Position numbers and translations under genes: made by a program
Shown here: piece by piece, positions 34,999-43,608 of the stretch
Position numbering within the stretch: position 1 is the first letter of the stretch
How the letters are laid out: every line of letters begins with the position of its first letter
Source of the DNA: an uncultured Clostridia bacterium
GTDB taxonomy: Bacteria > Bacillota > Clostridia > Oscillospirales > Acutalibacteraceae
Direction: 5' to 3'
DNA length: 64,000 nucleotides
NCBI GenBank assembly: GCA_937898625.1
Contig: CALEJF010000030.1
Span: forward strand, 1-64,000
Notes under the pieces: model-generated
Told to the model about the DNA's origin: nothing
Databases searched by the model: none
The model's input: only the letters and a program-made list of their open reading frames with translations

Positions 34999-35487
34999 AT
35001 GAGTAAAATCGATATAACAAAAACTGCACCAACAGTTAGAAGAAGCAAATTTTTTGATGCTTTCTTCTATCTTGTTCAATGGACTTGGTGTCTGCCCGTA
35101 AATCTTGTAGGTGGAATTGCATACCTTATATGCACAAAAGTATTAAAAAGACCTCATAGTAAATTTGGTTATGCAAATATCGTTTATCTTCCCTGGAAAC
35201 AGGGCGGACTTTCAATGGGACTTTTTATTTTTATGAGAGCAGACCATCCTAATAAAATCTGGACTTATAATACAAGAATTCACGAATACGGTCACACTTG
35301 GCAGTGCTTGCTTTTAGGTCCACTCTATTATATTGTTGTTGCACTTCCATCAGCAATCTGGTGCAATTGTTTTGCGAAATACAGGGAAAAGAATAATGTT
35401 TCATACTACAAGCTCTATTGCGAGAGCTGGGCAAACAGTTGGGGCGAGAAGTTTTCCTGTATGAAGAGAGAAGAAAACGAAAAATAA
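34999..35487 (+). CDS. Membrane protein with HEYGH motif, function unknown
   Basis: A 162-residue protein with two or three hydrophobic segments. The motif HEYGH (95-99) has the HExxH spacing of zinc metalloproteases and sits just before a membrane helix (GPLYYIVVALPSAIWC); a later acidic residue, E142 in CESWANSWGE, could be a third ligand. I recall similar unnamed proteins in Clostridia and Bacteroidetes but no function. ATG 34999 follows AGGGGG. It is probably co-transcribed with the GPH symporter. Confidence 0.75.
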   Translation: MSKIDITKTAPTVRRSKFFDAFFYLVQWTWCLPVNLVGGIAYLICTKVLKRPHSKFGYANIVYLPWKQGGLSMGLFIFMRADHPNKIWTYNTRIHEYGHTWQCLLLGPLYYIVVALPSAIWCNCFAKYREKNNVSYYKLYCESWANSWGEKFSCMKREENEK

Positions 35488-35513
35488 TCAACAATTTTAA
35501 GTGCTTTAGTTTC

Positions 35514-35542
35514 TTGACAACACACTTAATATATGAGATAAT
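35514..35542 (+). promoter_or_regulatory. Promoter of the dockerin protein
   Basis: TTGACA (35514-35519), 17 bases, GATAAT (35537-35542). Confidence 0.75.
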
Positions 35543-35583
35543 ACAGTGTATAATTGTAAAATTTTAGAAAGAGGCGAATTTTA

Positions 35584-37341
35584 ATGAAAAAATTTCTTTC
35601 ATTAGTTTTAGCATTGATGGTAGTTGTAACTGCTATTCCATTTACTGCTGTTACAGCTTCAGCCGCTACTATGTATATGGGCGACGCTAATGGCGATGGA
35701 AAAGTTACTGCTATCGATGCTCGTACTGTTTTACAGGTAGCAAGTGGTAGTAAAACAGTTGAGGCAGATGTGTTCAATCGAATTGATATGGACAAAAACG
35801 GTAAAGTTACTGCTATTGATGCTCGTAAAGTTCTTCAGACAGCAGCAGGTAGCCTTGCTTTAGAGCCTGTTCAGACTGCTCCAAGTGGTCCTGAATTACC
35901 AACTCCTGATGAGCTTAAAGGTGTTCTCCATGTATTTGGTTATGAATATGATGCTGAGCAGAACATTTTCTACACTCATTTATATCCATGGCAGAGATAT
36001 TTTGGCTTTACAGATATTTACGACAATGCAGCAACATACGCATCTATGAACTATATGACACTCAAAATTGACTTTGAATACCAGGACCTCCTTTGGAGAC
36101 TCCAGTGGTGGAAGGGTCAATATGGTGTTCTTGAAGGTGCAGAGTTAGGTGTTTACACAAAAGACCCGGCAGTTGCAGATGTTCCATTCTATGAGTGTGC
36201 GGCTGATGAGCATCTTCTTGAAATGTATTTCGAATACTATAAGTCAGTATCAGATTACAATAAGGGTAATGTGCTCTTCACAAGATATGAGCAGAGACAT
36301 TGGTGGCTTACAGGCTTTAAATTTGGTATCTGTGACCCAACTAAGAATGTTGTTAAGGCAAGTCTTATAGCTTGGGATGACGATATGGCTGATGGTATTG
36401 AACAAGGTCTTAAAAATGTTACTGACAAAACAGGCAGACCAAACGGCTTTAAAGCATATAAAGCATGGTTACCTATAGAAACACAGGGACACAACTTCTA
36501 CATCAGAGAAAAACTTGACGACGGCCGTACAATGTTCACAGTTGTATGGAAAGATGCAGGTTATCTTAACTATGGTGAAGAACACGAATGTGATTATGGC
36601 GAACCAATAGTTACTAAAGAACCAACTTGTGTAGCTGAAGGCTCACAGAAAAAGGTTTGTAAGATTTGTGGTTACGAAAAGGTTGACCCTATCCCTGCAA
36701 CAGGTAAGCACGATTTAGGTGACCCGGTTGTTACTAAAGAACCAACTTGTGTAACATCAGGTTTAAATAAGGCTACATGTAAGCACTGTGATTACTATTA
36801 TGTAGATACAATCCCTGCAACAGGTATTCACGATATGAATGAAGCAGTTGTAACTAAAGAACCAACTTGCGTTGCAACAGGTCTTAAGAAAGCTACATGT
36901 AAGCATTGTGACCACTTTGTTGAAACAGTAATTCCTGCAACAGGTATTCACGATATGGGTGAAGCAGTTGTTACAACAGAGCCAACATGTACAGAAAAAG
37001 GCGAACAGACAGCAACTTGTAAGAATTGTTCACATACAGTGAAAACAGAAATCCCTGCAAAGGGTCACGATATGGGTGAAGCAGTTGTTACAACAGAGCC
37101 AACATGTACAGAAAAGGGCGAAAAGACAGCAACTTGCAAGAATTGTTCACATACAGTGAAAACAGAGGTTCCTGCAACAGGTCATGATATGGGCGATTGG
37201 AAAGTAGTTGATGAACCAACAACTGAAGCTGAAGGACTTAAAGAAAAGACCTGTCAGAACGATGGCTGTGACTATAAGGAAACAGAGACAATTGAAAAAC
37301 TTCCTGCAGAAGTTCCGGCAGAACCAGAAGAAAATGTATAA
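35584..37341 (+). CDS. Secreted dockerin/DUF4474 protein with CxxC repeats
   Basis: A 585-residue exported protein. A signal peptide (to about 28) is followed at once by a dockerin-like domain with two calcium loops, GDANGDGKVTAIDARTVLQ and MDKNGKVTAIDARKVLQ (33-92). The middle part (about 115-330) is a DUF4474-type domain (YPWQRYFGFTDIYD, LWRLQWWKGQYG, HWWLTGFKFG). From about 335 on there are five tandem repeats of about 38-41 residues of the form EPTCxxxGxxxATCKxC, ending in a sixth variant. The dockerin could bind a cohesin scaffold, but no cohesin is in the window. DUF4474 is shared with 52804-53997. Confidence 0.87.
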   Translation: MKKFLSLVLALMVVVTAIPFTAVTASAATMYMGDANGDGKVTAIDARTVLQVASGSKTVEADVFNRIDMDKNGKVTAIDARKVLQTAAGSLALEPVQTAPSGPELPTPDELKGVLHVFGYEYDAEQNIFYTHLYPWQRYFGFTDIYDNAATYASMNYMTLKIDFEYQDLLWRLQWWKGQYGVLEGAELGVYTKDPAVADVPFYECAADEHLLEMYFEYYKSVSDYNKGNVLFTRYEQRHWWLTGFKFGICDPTKNVVKASLIAWDDDMADGIEQGLKNVTDKTGRPNGFKAYKAWLPIETQGHNFYIREKLDDGRTMFTVVWKDAGYLNYGEEHECDYGEPIVTKEPTCVAEGSQKKVCKICGYEKVDPIPATGKHDLGDPVVTKEPTCVTSGLNKATCKHCDYYYVDTIPATGIHDMNEAVVTKEPTCVATGLKKATCKHCDHFVETVIPATGIHDMGEAVVTTEPTCTEKGEQTATCKNCSHTVKTEIPAKGHDMGEAVVTTEPTCTEKGEKTATCKNCSHTVKTEVPATGHDMGDWKVVDEPTTEAEGLKEKTCQNDGCDYKETETIEKLPAEVPAEPEENV

Positions 37342-37351
37342 TTAAAAATTA

Positions 37352-37381
37352 AGCGGTGAGCTAAAAACTCACCGCTGTTTT
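37352..37381 (+). terminator. Terminator after the dockerin protein
   Basis: AGCGGTGAG (37352-37360) pairs with CTCACCGCT (37368-37376), then GTTTTTA. Confidence 0.82.
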
Positions 37382-37382
37382 T

Positions 37383-37421
37383 ATGTAAAAATATAGGAGA
37401 GATGCTTAAAAGCACCTCTCC
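37383..37421 (-). terminator. Terminator of the PRTase gene
   Basis: On the minus strand GGAGAGGTGCTT pairs with AAGCATCTCTCC, followed by TATATTTTTA. Confidence 0.72.
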
Positions 37422-37431
37422 AAATTTGTTT

Positions 37432-38076
37432 TTAAAGTTTTGAGAATCCGTGGCAGTTGATAAGTGCATCCAACTTTTTGCCCTCTTTACAAAGTGGACA
37501 TTCGTGAGCAGGTACGCTGAAATAGTCAGGTAAATCTTTTGGATTGAAAACTGAGTTAACCTCAAGTCCAGCACATTCCTTGCTTGTTGCGAAGATTGAT
37601 GCAACACCAACAACCTCGCCACCGTAATATTTAATTGCCTCAACTGCTGCCTTTGCAGTATTACCGGAGGCTACTGAAACGGCTGTAATCAGCACGTGTT
37701 TGTCTTTAATCATATTAACAATATTATCTCTGAAGATAATTTGTGAACCATTAACAACCTCAGGTGTAACAACATAAATTGTCTGATGAGCATTGATGTT
37801 AACATAGTCGCTCTTTGTGAGTTCCTCTGCAACACAAGTTGCAATAACCTCTGTTCCGTCAAGACATAAAATAGTGTCAATTATCTGGTTGCTGTATTTA
37901 TGATTTTTGCAAAGTTCCTCTGCAACTGCCTTTGCTTCAGAAAGACGGGATTTCTGTGCGGCAACATCAATATAGTAATTACTGTGTGCACTGCTTGTTG
38001 CAAAGTGACCTTTTGCAACACGAAGAACAAGATTCTTTTGATTAGTTTTGATTTTTGTAATGTTTGTTGTTGGCAT
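37432..38076 (-). CDS. Orotate phosphoribosyltransferase-like protein
   Basis: A 214-residue type I phosphoribosyltransferase fold. The PRPP-loop region reads VLITAVSVASGNT (about 127-139), without the paired acidic residues (usually DD or ED) of true orotate PRTases. The C-terminal HECPLCKEGKKLD adds a CxxC. The family is often labelled orotate PRTase in clostridial genomes, but the altered loop makes the reaction uncertain. Start ATG 38076 behind GGGGGA. It stands alone, away from any pyrimidine genes. Confidence 0.78.
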   Translation of the reverse strand: MPTTNITKIKTNQKNLVLRVAKGHFATSSAHSNYYIDVAAQKSRLSEAKAVAEELCKNHKYSNQIIDTILCLDGTEVIATCVAEELTKSDYVNINAHQTIYVVTPEVVNGSQIIFRDNIVNMIKDKHVLITAVSVASGNTAKAAVEAIKYYGGEVVGVASIFATSKECAGLEVNSVFNPKDLPDYFSVPAHECPLCKEGKKLDALINCHGFSKL

Positions 38077-38108
38077 AAAGTATCCCCCTATGTTCTTTTA
38101 TAAAATAT

Positions 38109-38137
38109 ATTGTATTATAAAAGTCCATAGATTTCAA
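38109..38137 (-). promoter_or_regulatory. Promoter of the PRTase gene
   Basis: Minus strand TTGAAA (38137-38132), 17 bases, TACAAT (38114-38109), about 33 bases before the start codon. Confidence 0.6.
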
Positions 38138-38202
38138 GAAAAATTTGCATATGGATATGTAGAAAATATAGCCCCAAATACAGTAAAAATGCCGATGAAT
38201 TT

Positions 38203-38961
38203 TTACATACTCTTAAACTGCCTTCCTGTGTGGTCAATGGAGTAATTGTCTTTATAAATTAAATCGTCAACAGAAACAAAGGAATAACCTTGTTTTGAAA
38301 GTTCTTTAAGGACTTGGTCAAGTGCAGGTGCTGTGTTCTCTACTCCGTTATGGAAAAGGATTATAGAACCATTTTTCGAGCCATTTACAACACGATTAAC
38401 GATTTCATCAACTGAAATCTTGGTGTAATCAAGGCTGTCGCAATCCCATTGAATAGTGTACATTCCAAGATTTTTTGCAATCTCAATGCTCTGGTTTGTG
38501 TAATCACCGGATGGTGCACGGATAAGGTTTACTTTTTCGCCTGTTATAGTTTCGAGCTTTTTGTTGCAATTCACGATTTCCTCTTTGATTTCATCCCTTG
38601 AACATTTGGAAAATGCCTTATGAGTGTCCGAATGGTTGGCTATTGTGTGCCCTGCTTCGTGAAATGCCTTTACACTCTCAGGAAACTTATCTGCCCATTC
38701 ACCAACTATGAAGAATGTTGCCTTTGCATTATGTTTTTTAAGAATTTCAATGAGTTGTTGCGTATCCTGATTTGTCCACGCGGCATCAAAAGTGATTGCT
38801 ACCTTTTTTTCATCCGTTTCCACTGAATAAATAGGTAATTTTTTAGAGGCAACTGATGCGGAAACATAATTCCCCATTATAACACCTATAATAATCGAAA
38901 TTGCTAATATTATGGAAAGTACACCTGTAAGTTTTCGTATTGTAAAGGTTTTAATCCACAT
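38203..38961 (-). CDS. pdaB: PdaB-like polysaccharide deacetylase (sporulation type)
   Basis: A 252-residue membrane-anchored NodB-fold enzyme with one N-terminal helix (about 14-38). TFDAAW replaces the usual TFDDG metal motif, which is typical of PdaB; the two His ligands are in HSDTH near 125, and APSGDYTN and ILFHNG are the later motifs. PdaB works on spore peptidoglycan in Bacillus, so the organism is probably a spore former. ATG 38961 is used, with GGGAGGGA ahead; that site is part of a terminator hairpin of the gene upstream. Confidence 0.87.
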   Translation of the reverse strand: MWIKTFTIRKLTGVLSIILAISIIIGVIMGNYVSASVASKKLPIYSVETDEKKVAITFDAAWTNQDTQQLIEILKKHNAKATFFIVGEWADKFPESVKAFHEAGHTIANHSDTHKAFSKCSRDEIKEEIVNCNKKLETITGEKVNLIRAPSGDYTNQSIEIAKNLGMYTIQWDCDSLDYTKISVDEIVNRVVNGSKNGSIILFHNGVENTAPALDQVLKELSKQGYSFVSVDDLIYKDNYSIDHTGRQFKSM

Positions 38962-38994
38962 AAAAAATCCCTCCCGTAGATTATACGAGAGGGA
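38962..38994 (-). terminator. Terminator overlapping the pdaB ribosome site
   Basis: On the minus strand TCCCTCTCGTA pairs with TACGGGAGGGA (one mismatch), then TTTTTT and the pdaB ATG. The 3' arm contains the pdaB Shine-Dalgarno GGGAGGGA. Confidence 0.75.
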
Positions 38995-39013
38995 CAATTT
39001 TTGTTATGATTTT

Positions 39014-39793
39014 TTATTTCATATTTCCTGCTCTGATTTCAGCAATTTCATTTTCAATAAACTCTTCAAGTGTAGGTTGCTCTGCCATTTGCTTTTTAAG
39101 TGTTTTACCAACCATTACATTCATAGCAACATTTACTATAAAGAGTGCACAACCAACAATGAAACCGAAACCTAAACTACATTCTGTAATGATTCCGCCA
39201 CCAAGTGCAGTACAAGCTGATGTGAACTGCATAAAGAATACTGTTGCAACTCCCCAGCAAAGTGTAGCAAGAACATTAAGGATTATGTTGAACTTATATT
39301 TTAACTTAATTCCTGCAAAAAGAAGCACGAAGAAGTTAAGAACACCGAAAACAACTGCAAGGAGTAAAAGCACACAAGCGATTACAACCATTGTTGCAGC
39401 CTTACCTAAAACTTCGCCACCCATAAGAGCGACTACACTGCCGATATCCGTTTTAAGAAGGTAGTCAAGAATGAAAGTTAAGAACGAAACCGATTCATTA
39501 CTGTTACGGAAAGGAAGATTAAGTGTGTAGTTATAAAGCGGAAGGAGAAGTGCTACAAGTGGAGCAAAAGTAAGCACCAATCTTGCAATACGGAGTTTTG
39601 AACCCACAACCGCAGATTTAAAATTCTGAAGATTATAATGGAATTTCGCAAAAGCATGTTCTGCAAAATCAGCATCGTCTGACAAGCGTTTTTCCCATTG
39701 GTGATTAGGAATGTTAGCACCACATTTTGGACATTCAGCTTTGAATTCCCAAATTTTTAAGGTGTGTCCGCAAGAAGGACATTTTGAAGCCAT
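39014..39793 (-). CDS. Zinc-ribbon membrane protein, function unknown
   Basis: A 259-residue protein with an N-terminal zinc ribbon (CPSCGH and CPKCGA, residues 5-26) followed by a hydrophilic stretch and four or five membrane helices (about 70-235) and a short acidic tail. No enzymatic motif is visible. ATG 39793 follows AAAGAGTG. It is upstream of pdaB with a terminator between. Confidence 0.78.
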   Translation of the reverse strand: MASKCPSCGHTLKIWEFKAECPKCGANIPNHQWEKRLSDDADFAEHAFAKFHYNLQNFKSAVVGSKLRIARLVLTFAPLVALLLPLYNYTLNLPFRNSNESVSFLTFILDYLLKTDIGSVVALMGGEVLGKAATMVVIACVLLLLAVVFGVLNFFVLLFAGIKLKYKFNIILNVLATLCWGVATVFFMQFTSACTALGGGIITECSLGFGFIVGCALFIVNVAMNVMVGKTLKKQMAEQPTLEEFIENEIAEIRAGNMK

Positions 39794-39837
39794 AGAATCA
39801 CTCTTTCTTTATATCAATACATAATAGTTTACTACAT

Positions 39838-41337
39838 TTATTTCCTTTTTGCAAGTCTAATTACATTCCAGGAAAGAGATTTAAGATTAACGGTAAGATT
39901 TTTACCATCAAATTGTGGCTTTTCTGCATTGAAAGGCTTAACGGGTGTTGCGATTGCACTGTTTTCCTCTTTAATTCCGTAGCCACTCATCTCGATATGT
40001 TCCAAAACCTCAAAGCCTTCAAAGTCAAGGAGAGAAACATCAAAGAGAATGTCTTCTTCCATATTTCTGTTAACTGCAAAGATTGTAAGGCTCTCTTTAT
40101 CTTCGCTGATAGTTGCGATTGATTCAATATCTGGCACATCTGTAAATTCTTTTGTGTCGTGTTTAGGGGAGATAACACGGGACTCAAGAGTATAGCCACG
40201 ACCGTAATTTGAAAGGTGCATAAACGGATAGAAAATTGTCTGTTCCCAACAAGCGCCACCGTTTTCAGTCATAATTGGGGCAATAACATTTACAAGTTGT
40301 GCAAGACAACCAATTTTAACTCTGTCTGCATTTTTGAGGAGAGTCATAAGCATAAGAGCAACTAAGAGGGCATCTTCAAAATTGTAAATATCCTCAAGCT
40401 GATGAGGTGCAGTACTCCATTTTTCAACATGAGCACCGTTTGAATGATACCATACATTCCACTCATCAAAGGAAAGGTTAACTGTATGCTTTGAGCGTTT
40501 CTTTGCTTTTATGTAGTCGCATATACAGATAACTGATTTGATGAATTCATCCATCTTCATATTCTTTGCAAGGAAGGATGGAGTATCATTTGAACGATTA
40601 TCAAAATAAATGTGAAGTGAGAGATAGTCAACTTTGTCATAGGCGAGGTCAAGAGTAGTCGCTTCCCATTCACCGAAAGTAGCCATATCACGAGAAGCAC
40701 TACCACAAAGGACGGTTTCAATGGAATTGTCAGTCCATTTCATAACCTTTGCAGCCTCAGCAGCAGTTCTGCCGTATTCAACTGCCGTTTTGTGACCGAT
40801 TTGCCAGTCGCCATCCATCTCATTACCAAGACACCAGAGTTTAATGTTGTGAGGGTCTTCATAACCGTGAGAACGACGAAGGTCACTCCAATAGCTACCT
40901 GATTTGTGGTTGCAATATTCAACAAGATTTCTTGCTTCTTCAGGACCGCGAAGACCTAAGTTTACCGCCATCATTGGGGAAGTGTTTGCTTTTTTACACC
41001 ACTTTGCAAACTCGTTTGTGCCAAAAAGATTGGGTTCAGTAACACCCCAAGCAAGTTCCAATTTCTTTGGTCTGTTTTCCACCGGACCAACACCGTCTTC
41101 CCAGTTGTAGCCTGAAACAAAGTTGCCACCTGGATAACGGACAATTGGCACATTGAGTTTTTTAACCTTTTCGATAACATCTTTACGGAAGCCGTCTTCG
41201 TCAGCAGTCGGATGGTCGGGTTCAAAAATACCGCCGTAAACTGCACGACCTAAATGTTCAATAAATGAACCGTAAATTCTTTCATCAATCTTTGCACCTG
41301 TAAATTCAGAAACAAGTGACATTTTTGCCTTTTTCAT
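39838..41337 (-). CDS. GH51 alpha-L-arabinofuranosidase
   Basis: A 499-residue intracellular glycoside hydrolase. RIYGSFIEHLGRAVYGGI (20-37) and RYPGGNFVSGYNWEDGVGP are family hallmarks; the acid/base Glu is in LWCLGNEMDG (about residue 175) and the nucleophile in LSFDEWNVWY near 293. No signal peptide, so it acts on imported arabino-oligosaccharides and complements the GH127 enzyme at 3292-5103. The start at 41337 follows AAGGTGG. Monocistronic or with the LCP gene upstream (21-base gap). Confidence 0.95.
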   Translation of the reverse strand: MKKAKMSLVSEFTGAKIDERIYGSFIEHLGRAVYGGIFEPDHPTADEDGFRKDVIEKVKKLNVPIVRYPGGNFVSGYNWEDGVGPVENRPKKLELAWGVTEPNLFGTNEFAKWCKKANTSPMMAVNLGLRGPEEARNLVEYCNHKSGSYWSDLRRSHGYEDPHNIKLWCLGNEMDGDWQIGHKTAVEYGRTAAEAAKVMKWTDNSIETVLCGSASRDMATFGEWEATTLDLAYDKVDYLSLHIYFDNRSNDTPSFLAKNMKMDEFIKSVICICDYIKAKKRSKHTVNLSFDEWNVWYHSNGAHVEKWSTAPHQLEDIYNFEDALLVALMLMTLLKNADRVKIGCLAQLVNVIAPIMTENGGACWEQTIFYPFMHLSNYGRGYTLESRVISPKHDTKEFTDVPDIESIATISEDKESLTIFAVNRNMEEDILFDVSLLDFEGFEVLEHIEMSGYGIKEENSAIATPVKPFNAEKPQFDGKNLTVNLKSLSWNVIRLAKRK

Positions 41338-41358
41338 ATTTAAAACCACCTTTTCAGG

Positions 41359-42654
41359 CTATTGCTGATTTGTTGTTTTTTCAGGAGGTGTTTGCTTTTC
41401 TGAAAGGAAATTGTGAAGAATTGCTTCATTTTCCTCCATATCCATTACAAGACAAGCACCAACACCGGAAATGTTTTCGTCATACCAAGTACCGTCTGCA
41501 GGAATCTGCTGTTGCACCATAGAGTAAGTGTATAATTTTTTTACAAGAGCTTCAGTTCCCATATTGAGAATTTCCTGTGGGTCAAGGTTTGTTTTAACAA
41601 GAGGAATTATTGTTTTTGCAAGGCTGTAAAGCTTGTCCATACTGAGAGTTTTTGACTTTGCTACAATTGCAGAAATTACTTTTCTTTGTCTTTGTGTTCT
41701 CATAAAGTCAGAGTCAAGGCTTCTCATTCGGCTGTACCATAAAGCCTGTTCACCATTGAGATGAACATTTTCACCTGCTTCAAGGGGAATGAGTTTACCG
41801 TCATTTTTAGCCCATTTTGAATATCTGCTTTCTTTCTGTGTTACTTCAACCTCAATACCACCGATTTCATCAACAATTGTGGTAAAAATCTCAAAGTCAA
41901 CCATAGCGTAATAGTCTATATTAACTTTGAAATTGAGTTCAAGTGTGTCCGTGAGAGTTTGAATTCCACCACGGAAAAATGCAGAGTTCAATTTCGATTT
42001 TCTGTTTGCACCTGCAATTTCAACATAGGAGTCACGAAGAAAAGAAGTGAGCTTAATCTGCTGATTTTTGTGGTCAAGAGTCACAAGCATCATTGTGTCA
42101 GAGCGGGATTCTGTTTCTCCCTCTCTTGCGTCAGCACCAACAAGGAGAATGTTAATCTGTGCATTGTCCTTGTAAAGAGCAGAAGAGTCAATGTGACTGT
42201 TTTCACTTAATTGTTCCTCCGTATCAAAGGATGAAAGCAGGTCATTGAGAGTCTTATATGCAAATAAACCTGCGCAAGCACCAATAACAAGTGTAAGACA
42301 AAGAAAAACAATTAAAGTATTTCTTAAAACATGACGCTTTTTCTTTGGCTTTGTTTCTTCTTTACTTGTGTCACTATAGATTTCATTAACATCGTCATAG
42401 CTTATTTCCTGACGGACACGATTTGTAAAAGATGGATTATATGTTACCTGATTTTCAATATTTTGACTCTTCGCCTTGTCTTGATTATATGTGTTTTCAG
42501 GAAAGTAAACACTGTCATCATCTTCTGCAGTTGTTAAATCCTCTCCAACAGATTCTTGTGATGAACTGTAAATATCCTCAAACTCATCTTTCTTGGGCGA
42601 ATTACTGAAAATTTCTTCAAATTCGTCACTGTTTTTAAAACGATTTTCTGCCAA
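41359..42654 (-). CDS. LCP (LytR-CpsA-Psr) family cell-wall glycopolymer ligase
   Basis: A 431-residue protein: a long acidic cytoplasmic N-tail (1-105), a KPKKKRH basic patch, one membrane helix (about 110-132) and the extracellular LCP domain. Conserved arginines and aspartates are seen in RSDTMMLVTLD, SFLRDSYVEI, YSRMRSLDSDFMRTQRQR. It attaches teichoic acids or capsular glycans to peptidoglycan. The start codon is TTG at 42654 with GAGAAGG ahead; no suitable ATG. The acidic tail repeats DEFEEIFS/DEFEDIYS, an odd short duplication. Confidence 0.9.
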   Translation of the reverse strand: MAENRFKNSDEFEEIFSNSPKKDEFEDIYSSSQESVGEDLTTAEDDDSVYFPENTYNQDKAKSQNIENQVTYNPSFTNRVRQEISYDDVNEIYSDTSKEETKPKKKRHVLRNTLIVFLCLTLVIGACAGLFAYKTLNDLLSSFDTEEQLSENSHIDSSALYKDNAQINILLVGADAREGETESRSDTMMLVTLDHKNQQIKLTSFLRDSYVEIAGANRKSKLNSAFFRGGIQTLTDTLELNFKVNIDYYAMVDFEIFTTIVDEIGGIEVEVTQKESRYSKWAKNDGKLIPLEAGENVHLNGEQALWYSRMRSLDSDFMRTQRQRKVISAIVAKSKTLSMDKLYSLAKTIIPLVKTNLDPQEILNMGTEALVKKLYTYSMVQQQIPADGTWYDENISGVGACLVMDMEENEAILHNFLSEKQTPPEKTTNQQ

Positions 42655-42780
42655 ACCTTCTCACCCTAATAATTAATAATATACATAAGTTATTGTACAA
42701 CAAAACTATAAAAAGCACAATGTTTTTTTGAAAATAATGATGAAATTGTTAGAAAAATAAAATTAATACCTATGTTGTAC

Positions 42781-42809
42781 TTGCAAGATTGAGAAAAGAT
42801 ATGTATAAT
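42781..42809 (+). promoter_or_regulatory. Promoter of the Nudix/exporter pair
   Basis: TTGCAA (42781-42786), 17 bases, TATAAT (42804-42809). Confidence 0.7.
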
Positions 42810-42867
42810 AATAAACAGTTTTAGTTTTGTTGGTGAAAAAATCGCCAATGTATCCGGGAGAAAAGCT

Positions 42868-43608
42868 ATGTTAGGTAAATATGTAAGGGTACGAGTTACC
42901 AAACCTATGCACTCCTTTGACAGAGAGAATAATATCTCCTACGAAATAAATTTCGGTATGGTGGAAAGTGGTATAGACCCACATTCACCTGTCAAGGGTG
43001 CTTACATTATGGGCGTAACACACAGAGTTCGTGTTTTTGAAGGTCGTGTTATAGCCGTAATCAAGAGAAAAGATATGGGCGGAATATTTTTGGTGGTCGC
43101 ACCAAAGAGTAAACGCTTTATTATTCATCAGATTGAGGATGCAATAAGTTTTGCTGAAAAAGAGGGGACATACGAAATTTCTTGTCTTTATGAAAGTTCC
43201 TGTGGTGCGATTGTTTATCGCATTATCAATGGCGAAACAAGATTTTTGCTTATAAAAAATAAGCGCAGTGCTAACTGGGGATTCCCTAAAGGCCATATTG
43301 AACGAGGCGAAAACGAAAAGGAAACAGCTTATCGTGAGGTTTTAGAGGAGGCAGGAATAAGAATTCGTTTTTTACCTGATTTCCGTTTCCGTTCTGAATA
43401 TTCCATTCAGGGAAAAATCGAAAAACAGGTTGTGATTTTTCTTGCTACAACAGATGACACAACAACGGTTATTCAGCGTGAGGAAATTGAGGAGTATCTT
43501 TGGCTTAAATTTGACAAGGCTATGAGTTCTCTTAAATTTCCTAATGACAAGCAAATGCTTCGTAAAGCCAATGACTATCTTTTAAATATGGAGGCAAAAA
43601 ATGACTGA
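42868..43608 (+). CDS. Pyrophosphatase-like domain fused to Nudix hydrolase
   Basis: A 246-residue two-domain protein. Residues 1-110 resemble family I inorganic pyrophosphatases (GKYVRVRVTKPMHS, YEINFGMVES, VKGAYIMGVTHRVRVFEGRVIAVIKR), though the catalytic acidic cluster seems degenerate. Residues about 112-240 are a Nudix domain with an intact box: GHIERGENEKETAYREVLEEAG. It probably hydrolyses a nucleoside diphosphate derivative. It overlaps the next gene by 8 bases, so the two are translationally coupled. Confidence 0.87.
   Translation: MLGKYVRVRVTKPMHSFDRENNISYEINFGMVESGIDPHSPVKGAYIMGVTHRVRVFEGRVIAVIKRKDMGGIFLVVAPKSKRFIIHQIEDAISFAEKEGTYEISCLYESSCGAIVYRIINGETRFLLIKNKRSANWGFPKGHIERGENEKETAYREVLEEAGIRIRFLPDFRFRSEYSIQGKIEKQVVIFLATTDDTTTVIQREEIEEYLWLKFDKAMSSLKFPNDKQMLRKANDYLLNMEAKND

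Noticed and set aside
36600..37200. Tandem DNA repeats as a non-coding satellite
   Set aside because: They are in frame within the dockerin protein and vary mostly at third positions; they are protein repeats.
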